This document shows positions 26,868-38,930 of a DNA stretch of 64,000 nt, one piece after another; positions within the stretch are counted from its first letter, which is position 1, and every line of letters starts with the position of its first letter. Under the pieces are notes generated by a model. The model searched no databases and was not told the origin of the DNA. It saw nothing but the letters and a program-made list of their open reading frames with translations. Position numbers and translations under genes: made by a program. The DNA is from Platycnemis pennipes (Eukaryota; Arthropoda; Insecta; Odonata; Platycnemididae): the NCBI GenBank assembly GCA_933228895.1, contig OW121851.1, positions 109,699,271 to 109,763,270 on the forward strand, in the 5' to 3' direction.

Positions 26868-26990
26868 CTTCTGTTCAGCAACCTTTTCATATTTACCTAA
26901 GTCTTTATCTTTTGCATCTTGAACCACTTTCTCCATAAATTTCACTCGAGGCCTTACTTCCCATCTCTTGCGTCCACATCACTTCTCCCT
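26868..26990 (-). mobile_element. RTE-like LINE 3'-end fragment, copy 1
   Basis: The minus strand translates as RPRVKFMEKVVQDAKDKD, the C-terminal end typical of RTE-clade reverse transcriptases (RPRxxYxxQV pattern). The same segment in the same orientation is at 63160-63330. It is short and interrupted, so it is a dead fragment. Confidence 0.5.
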
Positions 26991-28780
26991 TGACGACTGT
27001 TTTGATTTCAGTCCTCCTGTCTTAATTTAAGGTCTCCCGTCTGTCTCCGATGACTGCTTTTAGTAATCCGGTCAAGATATGGCCGATGAAGTTGTCCCTT
27101 CTTATCTTCGAAGTGTTCATCAGTGGGTGAATATTAAGAGCAAAAATAAGAGGTGAAAAGGGTTCCTTGCACTCACGCTTTATTGTCATGATTCAGAGTC
27201 CCTAGTGCAAAGCGGTGTTGGAAAATTTCCTGCGCCGCCCTGTTACAAGTCGAAGGCTTATCTGTAGTGGAATCTGCGGAATCGTTTAGGGAATTTGTAT
27301 CTTTGATCTTTCCTCATTTAACCGTTGAAGAAATTGATATTATTCCTGTCTGTCTCTACCAGTTAGACCCGGAACCCTTGTGAGGAGCTTCTACGTTAAA
27401 CCGTAAGTGCAATCATGTTTCCCATTTCTCTTGCGCAATCTGTAATACCATTTTAGTCTATGGTAAGATTTGCGGTATGAAAATCAATCATTGTATCAGG
27501 CTGGAGTAGGTGGAAATCGAAGATATTTGTTTCTGAAATAATACACTTTGTAATCTTCCACAGGTATATTTGGTAGCACGACGTGTGGCACAATCAATGC
27601 CAGGGATGGGTACGGCCTCTCAACTACCCATCCCTTTGATAGTATGGTGAAATACCCAATGTGCTATTATGTTATGTGCGCGTATCCATAGAGCTGACTG
27701 TTTTTAGACGCTTATCAATTCCTTCTGGAGAGAGAGTTGTTGAAAAAAAACACTCACTTATTTGGACAACATTCTAAAATAGGTACAATTAGCTTCATTT
27801 ATTTTTGTAAATATATTTTCATGAAATGTTTGGTTAAATTTTTTTTCTATGTGAGAAATGCGGAACTATAGCTTTGTCAGAGCTTAAATTCTCGTCGTTG
27901 AAGCAAACGACCTTGCAAGCTTGTGTTAAATTTGCTGAACTTTTATCCTGTACGCCTTTCTATACGCGATTTTATACTTCATTGGCTGCGCGATTGTTTC
28001 AACCTTAAACTTGAGGAAATTAATTCAAAAAAATTAATGTGAAAATATTTCAACGCTGTAAAATTCCACTGAGCGATTTATTGGGTGCAAACTAGTTTTT
28101 AATTCAGAGGCGTGACCCATGGCGATAAAACATGGAAAATGAGCCACACATCACGGAGTTCCTTGTTTTGTTGAAAATGATTCCTTTTGTCTCTTTTATC
28201 CATGTATTATTTTTTCTTAGATGACAGTTAGGGAAAAATAACGTCCCTTTAAGTTTTACAAGTTGTATTTTGAAAGAAACGCACCGAGTTTCTTGTCGCT
28301 CATCTCCCTTCATCTACCCTTTTTCGATCCGTTGGCACTTCATTTTGTTGGCTTTTCACGATGATCGCTCCATCGTTCTCTTGCGCATCAAATAAATCAG
28401 CCATTACATAGTTTGCTTACGACTCCTAACTCTTGTCACGCCACCCTGCACGGGAAGCGATCCCCTTAGCCTCCGCGGCTCGCAAGCGAAGCCCTTCGGG
28501 AAGGAGTCCCTCGTTCTCAGCGAGAATTTGAGAGAGGCCCTCCCTCTCCCCTTCAGTTCCCCTTTACGAGTGAAGCGGCCGAACCCTTTCCTCCAACAAC
28601 CCTCCCTTCTTTGAAATTCCCTTCGCCATCCCCGTGCATCCTCTTGATCCTGGGGGAGAAGTTACTTCGTCCACCCCTTCTCTGGAGGTAACAAGACACG
28701 CGCTCCCCTCCCCGCTCCCTCCCCCCAGGAACAGCTGGGGGATGAGGACTTCAAGCAGAAGGGTCGACTGAGCACAGAGG
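26991..28780. other. Noncoding, nothing recognised
   Basis: No supported gene. A perfect 10-bp inverted repeat (GGGATGGGTA / TACCCATCCC, 27603-27634) and a G+C-rich stretch at 28440-28760 stand out, without a known meaning. Confidence 0.4.
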
Positions 28781-28781
28781 A

Positions 28782-29000
28782 ACCGGGTCAGTGTTTTCCC
28801 TAGAGTACTGGCCTCCCAGCCCAAGGGTCCGGATTCGAATCCTGTAAATGGCAGAGATTTTACATTTGTAGTGACATCTACATTTTACATAAGTAGTATA
28901 TCAGAGTGTATATGGAGAGCACTTAAGTTTGGTACTCCGTCCGTCAAATAGGAGGCCAAACGTGCTAAAAGAGATTGGGTTAGATTGAAAATCTCTTGTC
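28782..29000 (+). repeat. SINE family B, fullest copy
   Basis: The head CCTAGAGTACTGGCCTCCCA and a B-box-like GGATTCGAATCC (28831-28842) form a pol III promoter. The body GGTACTCCGTCCGTCAAATA (about 28932-28951) recurs in altered form at 34480-34500. Other copies share the AGAGTACTGG head. Confidence 0.6.
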
Positions 29001-29187
29001 TTCTTCACCGGGTCTTTCAGGTCCAACGTTTCGAAGGACGACTCGACCATCGTCTTCAGGGGGTCTTCGTTAATATCATCTCCAAATTGAAACCTTTGAA
29101 ACTTCGGCCCTAAAAACCTTGACCTGGTGGAGATCCAGAAAAATCGTCACTCAGGCAATACCCCTCCTAAAGTTCAAATCCTACTTC

Positions 29188-29285
29188 GGATCGGGTTAGC
29201 ATGGAGACAAGAGTACTGGCCGCCCATGGCATGGGCCAGCGGTTTGGTTCCTGGGATTGGTAGAGAGTTTACACATGTGTACCAG
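29188..29285 (+). repeat. SINE family B, partial copy
   Basis: CGGGTTAGCATGGAGACAAG followed by AGTACTGGCCGCCCA matches the head of the copy at 28782. Confidence 0.5.
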
Positions 29286-29355
29286 TCTCTTATTGTTTAA
29301 TGCAAGAAGAATCATTCAGTTCAATATCTCATCATTCATCGTGTTGTGGTTCATA

Positions 29356-29400
29356 GGAATCGGGTAGGTGTGGTAGGTTAGAATAGTGGCCTCTTTTGAC
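29356..29400 (+). repeat. SINE family B, head fragment
   Basis: ATCGGGTAGGTGTGGTAGG followed by TTAGAATAGTGGCCTC matches the family head with a few changes. Confidence 0.4.
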
Positions 29401-31644
29401 TTTCATGCTGACGCATGGTTTCTTTCCACGCTTCCTCTATCCAGGAAAAATTCCCTACCCCAACTTAATCACCCACTTTTCCTTAATGGCACAAAAGACC
29501 TAGCTGCCGATTGCCTACTTGAATTAAAACTGCTACTAATAGTAATTGACTTGGTCCAGAGCAAAAATCATGCGAGCAACTTCGAGAAGACTCAGCAGGA
29601 TTATCATTGGATGTCAGCCACAGTGTTAACGCTGTAATAGGCCACGGATATTTAAGTTTAATTTTCATTCCGGAGTTCCTGAAGTAGCCATATAGAGTAT
29701 GAGATAAGTATCGCATATAGCATATAGAATATGGTTAGCATTCGTAACCATCATTAGATTAAAACATTAACAAGACGAGAGTGAACGCCAATGTTGCCAG
29801 CATAAAATGTAGCTGATGGAATCATTCACTGATATTAAGAGTGTAGCTGTAGACTAATGCAGTTCCGCAGTCACTCATCGGAATATATCACGCTTTCTTT
29901 TAGATAGGTGTTCGAGCTACTCATATTCAATCCAAAAAAATACCTTTAAGAGAATATGTTTGGAATAATTTATAAATGATAGGCTTAGGTGCAGGTTGAT
30001 CCTTATTTTTTATCTGAAAAAGCAGCTTAAAGAAATATATAAAACGAATTAAAACTCAGCTGTATTGTTGAATGTTGGAACTTAAAATTATGTATGTTCT
30101 TAATTTCAAATGTGATTTTCTTTGAACGCAGAATAAAATTGCGATGGATGTGATTCAATCTACCCGGAAGATTCTTAGCTAACATAGGTAATGTAGTTTT
30201 AGGCTTGTTTCGACTTCGTACATGAAAATTCATAAGCCCAGCATATGAGTGTGATTCCTTTCAATCTTCATCCTCCGTCGTTAGAGATGTAACCTCAAGT
30301 ACCTATTTGTTTATCGCATGTACAGTGCTTTATCCTGATGAAAGGAATAATATTAGTAAGATCGGAATTGCGCGTGAAGCTGCTTTGTGTCCCAGACGAA
30401 CTTCTACCGAGAGTGTTAACGGTAATTACGTACCCAACAATAGGATTATTTGAATGACGGTAGTTCACCCCTGGTGTGTGCCGTACGAAGCCATCTTGTG
30501 GTGTCTTTTTGAGCACTAAGTACATTGATGATAATACTGATGAAGATTTTAAGGATTCTTAAGACACAAGCCAGACTCCATGCCTGAGCTGAAAGAGCGG
30601 AATTGGCTCTACCACAAATACCAGGAACTTTAAGCGCGCCGGCATGAGGGGGACTTTTCCTCTGCCATCGTTGTGGATGGAATTTTAAGGAGGCCTTTTG
30701 TGGTCAGTCCCACTCGAAATTTCACGGGCAATCCTCCCTCTGCGGTTCAATTCATCTCTTCCTACCTTCCTCCTCCGCGCATCGCGTAGTGTGCAATTCT
30801 GCAGAGAGCGCCTCCCCACCGCTATACGCCCACGCCATTTGGTGTAGCACCAAAATGTGGGCACGCGAGAGTTTAGTGAGGGGTTGGGGGGACTTTCCCG
30901 ACAGCAATTTGACACTTGGAGGAGTGGGAGTTAACAGGGGTTGAACAACTTTACTAGGGTGAAATAAAGAGTATCTCTAACCTCGTTCGCCGAGCAAGCG
31001 AGATGCGGTGGAGTTTCTCGGTTCAACTGATGTAAGTCCCGAAACTCTGTCTCCTACTTTACCCTTTTCCTTGCTCAAAGCCGCTCATCATTTGCGCCAC
31101 TTATTTTTTATGATTTAACCTTCACTTTTATTTCCCCGGCCGTGAAATATGAGGTGTAATTCAGCAGTTTTTTTTTAAGTACAGGTGAGGAGTTTTAGAT
31201 TTAGTCAAGGGTAGCAAATTTTTAGGATATCTCGGTCACAATATTTTCAAATTGAACATAATTAAAAATCGCAACCCGGAAATCGATCGCAAAGACATTG
31301 CTCGTGCGTTTGTGATAAACCCGTAACGGCAACAAAGGTTGCAGATTTGAATCCCACCCACGGCATGGATTTTGTTTGTGCAGGACAAATATCTAAGGTT
31401 AGATGGTGCGATACAGATTCATACTTTGAAGCACCGGAAAAGCCAAGACTGCTACTCCATTACCAAGGCCACCGAGTGGATAAGCGATGTCGTTGTGCAT
31501 ATGAAATGTCAGCGCCCCTAATCAAATGGAACGAAAGTTGTAAACTAAAAGAGTTCATGTCACGACGCGGCATAACGTCCCCCTCAATGAGGCGCCTTTA
31601 CACTGGGCACAACCTGTACACCCACAGGCGGCGGCCCTGACCAT
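29401..31644. other. Noncoding, nothing recognised
   Basis: No gene supported. A G+C-richer stretch at about 30660-30900 and a possible B-box-like TTTGAATCCCACC near 31347 are the only structure I see. Confidence 0.35.
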
Positions 31645-31715
31645 CACTTGGTACATCTACACGATTACCCTGCAAGCCACCGCGAGGGTGTGTGGCAGGG
31701 GGTGAAGATCACCAA
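31645..31715 (+). repeat. Dispersed arthropod repeat fragment
   Basis: ACATCTACACGATTACCCTG followed by CAAGCCACCGCGAGGGTGTG is close to a repeat seen widely in arthropod genomes. I recall the pattern but not a formal family name. Confidence 0.4.
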
Positions 31716-34435
31716 GCATACACTATTGACATGCAAACAAGGGTCTCATAGGGTAAAGGGTCATAGGGTCTCATGAAACTTTATTGTTAATATATATAGT
31801 ATTTAAGGGATTAATACATGCATCATGCACTACAGACTACTCTAAAATATTTCCCCTTACTATCCCTTTGCTATGCTGCCTATTCTCTTCTCTTATAGTA
31901 CGGGAGAAAAATGCCATTTTGAATTTATCAGTACGGCAATCTATCTCTCTAATCTTATTTATCTGGTCGAATCTAGCATAATACGCTGGTGTTTTTAATA
32001 CGTGCCTAACATGTTCAGTAAAGCTATCCAATTGAAATTTCTCTAATAGATTTAATCTTTACTTTAAATTATGCTCTGAAAATGATTCCTACCCTAATTA
32101 TTGTATATATTCTGAAACACTACTCAACCTATCGTAGCATCGAATGGACGAATTGATATCACTATCTTTGGTGGAACTAACTTCTCACAGGTTTCACTTG
32201 GATGTCCTCCATCGCACTCTCTGTTCAGAGCATCTTTTTTCATTATTCATACGGGAATTGACGTGACACTACATATATTGAGAAACGTTTTATTGATGCA
32301 TCCAGAGGCACTTATAATTAATATTTAGTAATTAGTATAGAATATTATATTTAGGAAAGCGGATAATATTTATTTGAGTGAACATAAATAGTTTATGCGT
32401 ATGGAATATTATACTGCTGTTAAAAATGAGGTGATAAAGGGCTTTTTTTCGTAGGCTGCTGACGAAGCATCCTACATAACTCGTTAGGCTAGACGAATAT
32501 TATGGCATATAATATTTCGAGGGAAGAGAGAACAGCAGTCGATTTCATTAATTTTTTTTTGTCTGATCTTATATTTTAATTCTCTAAATATTTGACTGCG
32601 GCCTCTGCAAGCATTCTAGACTAGGTTTTTCTTGTTGATAACAAAAGCGACAACGAGGAGTCCTTTGATGAACAAAATAATCGAGGGCTATAGAACCATG
32701 GTTTATGCATAACATTGTTCCCCAAAAGGTTTTCGCAAAACTTTTTGACAGAGTTGTATACATATTTGAAAATAAATTTTTGCAGGAAACGAAATTTGTT
32801 GGTGAACAAAGTTTGCAAAGGATAGTCTTTGAGGAGCCTTCAGTAGAATACTTCCTCGTCCTTCCCTCTCTCATAGCAGATTCCACACCCGCCATTTTCC
32901 TGAAATCCTCTTCTCCGTCGCACGCAAACCCATCCTCAGCTTCCTTGCCTTTTAAATCTTCCGGCAGATGGCGAGCATGAATATCTCATTCTTTCTCCAT
33001 CTCTCCCACTCTGGGTTATGTACTTTGCGCGCGCGTGTATTTTGTTTGCTGCGTAAGCATAAGGATATGCGCCAGGAGGAAGATGACATTCGTGTGGAAC
33101 GATCTCGAGAAAATTCAGAATAACTTGAAGAAATGAGAACGAGAAACTTTGTCTGGCTATTCTACATTGCGCATTTGACATGAGTGAGACTTATGATAGA
33201 AATCAGGAATGGGGTCGTTTACCATATATTTTTATTGCCGAATCTGACAGAGTTTGTAAAATAAAAAGACCCGGTATTTTTCCGTTTTTTGATCCGTCAA
33301 CTATTTCTCGAGTAATAAGCGGCGAAAAACTGATGTTTTTAACCCTTTAGGAAAAGTGGGCGTGGTGCAACCTCTGACGTATATCGACATCGTCCAATCA
33401 CAACTGAGCCTGCGAAGCTACTTTGTCTTATCGAAATGGGGGGAACACAGCTGACTCTGCCAATAGGAGCAGTTACGACAGCATTTGTGCGAGCAGATCT
33501 TCCGAGATCCCCCCTCCACTCCCTTCTCTTCCCCTAAAAGTTGTCAAGGACGGGAGAAAAATGACGTCAATGATATCAAAGCAGGTTTTTCGGTGGGCTT
33601 AACCTTTTGCTTATTTTAATTTTTGATTTATGAGTGAATGGTTGTGGTTAGAACATTAATTTTTTCACTAAATTTTTTTTTTCGTTCCCATTTAACGATT
33701 TCATGTACAAAATTGCGATTTAGGTTCCGAGTAAACGCTCCAATTGTGAAATGCCGGATAAAACACGGTAATCGGAAGAACCTGAATACAAAGAAAAATG
33801 GAAAATAATTATGTACAATGAAGCTTGTCAAACGTCGGTAAATCCAGAGAGTCTATTCTTTATGGATTATTTGAAATTTTATTTTTCATGTTTTAAATGT
33901 ATATCGGTAAAATGTAAATTATGAATAAGGAGTATTTAATATCGTATATTCTTTCGCAATGATTATTTAGAAGTGAGGAAGAGCAGTTTATACACCTTTC
34001 ACGTAGTTAGGTGTGATTCCCGGCTAAATTTTTGTCGTTACTATTTATGATATTATAAAGGTTTCTTACCCACCATAATCATTTCAGGTGCTACTAGCAA
34101 GTTTTAATCTTAATTCTTGGCTGGTAATACAATACAATATGAAACTTTACAGTACAATATAATGCTTTTTGGCATTCTTCATCTGCATATTGGGAGATGA
34201 ATTTCATTATCAGTTTCGTGCAAATTATGCTCAACAAACAGTATATCTCTATGTTTTTTGACGGGGTTATCAAAAGAGACCCACATTTGATTCGGAGGTG
34301 AAATAGTTACTTGTATGGTTAAAGTTCCATCCCAAAAAGAAAGCTTTGAATTCCATTTTCTGTGTTTTACCGGTTCATAAATCTGAAAAAATATTGAGCG
34401 TTTTATCTGCCACAAGCATACCAGCAACTTCTTAA
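31716..34435. other. Noncoding with a promoter-like patch
   Basis: No gene recognised. At 33350-33570 a G+C-richer stretch carries two CCAAT boxes (near 33394 and 33460) and a perfect CRE TGACGTCA at 33562-33569. This could be a regulatory region, but no exon can be attached to it. Confidence 0.3.
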
Positions 34436-34439
34436 ACCT

Positions 34440-34730
34440 GCAAATGAAGGAGTGCGGTGTGAAGAGTATTTGGGTTTAGTATTCTGTCCGCCAAATGGGA
34501 CGACGAACTGTGAACCCTTTGAAGCCTTTCGTTAAGAGCAGGATAATGCAAACGCTGGGTTTCTATCAACTCTTACTCCTCACCCTTCGCTGGACTTGAA
34601 AAATGAGCAACTTCCACTGTGATATTATTTATTACGACCACGTTTTTCTTTTTACGGCATCTTCAGATAAAGATGCTGTAAAAAGCGAAAACCGGTACTC
34701 TAGCCACCATACCAACCCGATTCCCTCGGT
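34440..34730. repeat. SINE family B fragments
   Basis: A + strand body copy (GTATTCTGTCCGCCAAATGG near 34480-34500) lies 200 bp from a minus-strand head copy (reverse complement of CCGGTACTCTAGCCACCAT at 34690-34725). Confidence 0.45.
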
Positions 34731-35967
34731 GGATGAATGAGGCCGCTTATTCTCCTTTAGAAATTGATTTAGTAAAGGCGATATTTTGGATTAAATCCAT
34801 CGCTTGCCATGCTTACCATGCGGATGTTCCTACATATGGATAGGCGAAAAAAGAGATGGCATACCACTGTTCAATTTTTTCAGTGCATTTACAAATGAAC
34901 TGTGTCTTGCTAATGCTCAAGGTTTGTTTTCAAAGCAACCATGTCACGAATGACACATATTATTATTCCTGCCTTGGCCTTTCCACTTGCATGTTTTTCG
35001 CTTGATGGTGATTGCATTAGACCTTGTCTTATCCAGTGAATTTTCCCTTCAATTACATCAAGCTTTGAACTCATTGTTAATGTATCCTCTACATTCATTT
35101 TCTTCCCTTCCTTATACACCGTCACACATTCACCCTCCGTTACTACATGAGATTGAATGGGCACATAACACTATCTGCTGATTGTGAAATGGCATACCTA
35201 CTTTTATCTATAGGTAAATGCACTTCGTACTTTTCCACAACTTCAAAAGTTGCGCAAAAATATGAAGTGTATTTTACTATGGATATTTGCAAATTTCAGG
35301 AAGCCTCAAAGAGTCAGTTGCGTACCTACTTTTTTTAAATATGTACATAAAATAAATAAATACCGATTGCCAACTCTTAAAAGAATATTTCGAGGTTGGG
35401 CAGGTTTAGTCATATGGTTGCATGTTTAAGTAGCCACTATATATTTCAAGATAAATTTGGAAAATCTAGGTTTTCGACTCATCTCTCTATAGCCCATGAA
35501 TTGTGGAGCTTATGTAGATTTATGGGTCCGCTCTGGTGCCCTTTCGGATTGGACACCTAAATCTGGGACTGCTTTGTGGAGAGGCAATATTACGCCTTGG
35601 GACTGAATTCATCTTCGCGTGGAGAGAGCGCTAGTAGTATTATAAAGGGATTTCCGATCCAGCCCCAGGGATGATTTTTGGAAATGGGCAATTCAATTAC
35701 CCTCAGGGAGGTGAGAGAAAACCCAACTTGAAGACCCGCCCCAATTCTTTCTCTTTCCCATCTGTGGAAATACCGAACCATCATAAAACTTCTAGCCTTT
35801 CATTTTTGTGCAGGAGTAGGTGTCGGAAGCCATAATTCAAATTTTTCATTCCGTCCAACTCTTTGCCACAGCGCAATTGCCTTTCCTGCTCCAGGAATGT
35901 ATTCCAAACTCCACGATTACACTTGAGTCCGAAATGCATTTCGTATTCCTCATGCACGATCTCTATG
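34731..35967. other. Noncoding, nothing recognised
   Basis: No gene or repeat family identified. Confidence 0.35.
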
Positions 35968-35970
35968 TTA

Positions 35971-36203
35971 AGGCCGCTTTACACGGTACAATTTTTTGTA
36001 CAATTTCTTGTACAAACGCTTGCAAAAACTGAACGAAATTGTATGTTTGTCTGAATGGAATTAGAACAGGTTCTATTTCCCGTTCAGTCATTCAGACAAT
36101 CGCACAAGCGTTCGTGCAATTTGCCGCTTTATACCGTACAATTTTCTCATACGAGAGATTGTACAAGAAATTGTACAAAAAATTGTATCGTGTAAAGTGG
36201 CCT
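35971..36203. mobile_element. PIF/Harbinger-like MITE
   Basis: A 233-bp noncoding element with long terminal inverted repeats. The left end AGGCCGCTTTACACGGTACA and right end (reverse complement AGGCCACTTTACACGATACA) differ at two positions over 20, and the similarity extends for about 45 bp. It is flanked by TTA at 35968-35970 and 36204-36206, the duplication typical of PIF/Harbinger elements. Confidence 0.8.
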
Positions 36204-36206
36204 TTA

Positions 36207-38885
36207 GAGAGGGGCTAGGAGAGCTTTAACTCAAAGCAACAGATGCCTAAAGTGCGTCAGAGTGTAATGTATATATTGGTAAATATGTACATGTAAATGT
36301 GCGTTCTAGCCCACAGGTGGGCATGATTGATGGAGCCATCAATCTTCCAGAATAGTGGAGGGAAAATATGCATATTTATTTCGCCAAAATTTGTTTTTTT
36401 CCCCCCCGCCGGACACGAACGCGTCGTTTATTTCTTTGCCAGGAAAATAGGAGGCTCTAGGAGTCCGGAAGAAAAGAGTGGTGAGTTATCCTTTGCCAAC
36501 CCTTCTCGTCCAGGGGACGAAGGGATGAAGATATCGTGCTTCCAAGTGAGAGGAGATTTTCCAACTCCCTCCCTCTCGTGACCCTTCTTAGGGGCACCTC
36601 ACATGGAACTCAGTTCATCATGCCGGCTTCTAAAACCACCCATCGCGTACGCATCCTCGAGGTGGGTTTCATTATAACGGTAGAATCTGGAAAGGTTAGC
36701 GAAATTATTTACATTACTCGTTGAAAGAAAAATTACTAATATGTATTCATGAAATGGTAGAAACTCCCAGTAAGTACACGAAAACGTGGTTTTGTGAATA
36801 TGAGGGTGTATTAACCTCATTCACCTCAAGTCAGTGTACTGTTTGTGGAACTTAGTACAAATAATCCTTATTATCCCTTCCAGCTTTTACGTTCTTCATT
36901 CACTTGTCACCCGCACTTACCTTCAGCGATATGCTCGAGACAGCTGTGGTCGTATTACATTTTCGTGGTGAACTGAGCGTAGAGGGCATATTGGTGTTTT
37001 ATTTACAAAATAAACATTAAGTTCTAGAATACTAACTCAGTGCAAATTTTCATTTCCCAAGTTTGCCATCGAGTCGGAACGTGTTATCATAAAACAATCG
37101 CAATAATATTCATTATGTGAATTATTAAGGCCAAACAGAATAAATGGACGGTATGCGTATTTGATTTCTCTGATGTTTTGGGACACCATAACGCTTAGTG
37201 ATAATATTTAGGTGGATATGTCACTTATAAGTTATATTTAGGAAGGAGCAATGTTTGTCTTTCCTCTTCAAAAATCCATCTCGATTTCATCCCCCTCTAC
37301 TCAAAGTGTGAAAAACGATATTTGAGTGGTAGTTGCAACTTAAGGGGGCATATGTGTTGAAACGGGGCTGTGAGAAAAATTAATACCCTAATTTTAGAAA
37401 TGGATAAAGCCATTTGTAAAAACATAACGTATTGCCAACTTGTTTAAATTAAATTCATATTTCATTCGGAGTTATCAGTCATTGGCTACTAAGACCTAGG
37501 TACAAATCCTATGAGGGAACATAGTTGAAGGTTATTCTGGGTAACCATTCCCATGATTTAACTGTGATACTGGATATCAAATTGACCGACATAGCCATAG
37601 TTTACCCATTGTAACTACAACTCACGACAAAGGTTCTTTGATATTTATTCGCGGAAAGATGTGATTCTTTTAGCTTTCACAAGAAATATACTAGTATTTT
37701 AAAAACGACTGCGCTCTTTCTTTCCAGTACACTGGTAACGAATGAATATACTGCCTTTCTTATTCAAAAGGCTGTATCGTAGACGCTCATATTCAATTCA
37801 TGGATTAGTACTGTTTCATGAAGCAATTGGAATTGATGATTATGACTTTTAGTTATTGGCCCACATTTTATGAAAACCGAAGAAAACCATATGTCTCGAT
37901 TGAAAGAATTTTAGATTGGTAATGGGGGAAGAGTGAAACCTCATTATTTTATAATGAAATAAGAAGAACAATCTTGTGTGCATAAATAGTGGATTTGAAT
38001 GGGTTTTACCCTTACTTACTCAATATTATTACGTTATCATACTTTGAATGAATAAAGGTTTTTTACTACCATTTTTGTAGTGTTTATAATACTTCAATTA
38101 AGCTCATAGTACTTAGCACTGAATTTCGTTTTGTAGCATCTTAACTTTTTACTGTAATCTTTAGTCAAATTGATTCAAAGTGAATATCAATGAAGAAAGG
38201 ATGAAATAACTATGAAGTAAATAAAAATGAACCTGTTAAAGTATTAAGGTATTAAAATATATATTCATTTTATTTTACGCGACCTCTATGAACTATAACA
38301 ACTATAGCCAAGGATTTTAAAATATCCCAGGTGCATCAAGTGCAGTTATACATGCCTGGTAAATCCCTAGGAACCCCGTGCTCTATTCTAATAAGGTTTT
38401 TTCGTGACCCAATAGCCTCACTGCGACACCCCCTTGCCTCCGTGTCGGCTTTTCCTTCAGGTCTCTATATCCGGAGCAAGATTTCCAAAGCCGAGTTTCA
38501 TCATCATCTGTGAGCTCTTAGGTGGAGTCATCACTCCTTCATCCTTACCCTGCAGCCTACGCTCACCATCGTCTCCTAAAGACTCCGGCCTGGGAATCGC
38601 GAACGTTATCCTCCGTCTTATAGATCAGTAGGGCTCAGATCCTCGATTCGCACGGTCGACCCGCCCGCCAGAAAATCCCTCCATATTGCTTGCGAAAGGA
38701 TGTTTGCGGAGATGCACGTACGTAGAACCATTGCTAGGAACTAGGACGGTATTCAAAGTTGTGGAGATTACCTGCTGTGCCGTGGCGAAAAAAATGACAC
38801 GTACAATTTTTTTGTCAGATGCGAGACCTGAAACGTGATTTTTCCTTTCTGGATATCAGGCTCAATGCTAGGGAGTATGCTATAC
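36207..38885. other. Noncoding, nothing recognised
   Basis: No supported gene. Short frames at 36327-36581 and 38331-38631 have no recognisable content. Confidence 0.35.
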
Positions 38886-38930
38886 TATGAAAAGGAGCAC
38901 AGATACACTGTATCTGTGCTCCTTTTCATA
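38886..38930. repeat. Perfect 21-bp hairpin
   Basis: Two perfect 21-bp arms (38886-38906 and 38910-38930) around the 3-base loop ACT. There is no mismatch, unlike most microRNA precursors. Confidence 0.9.

Noticed and set aside
28985..29060. Hammerhead ribozyme on the minus strand (CTGAAGA ... GAAA)
   Set aside because: The stem between the two core motifs does not end directly before GAAA, so the three-way core cannot form.
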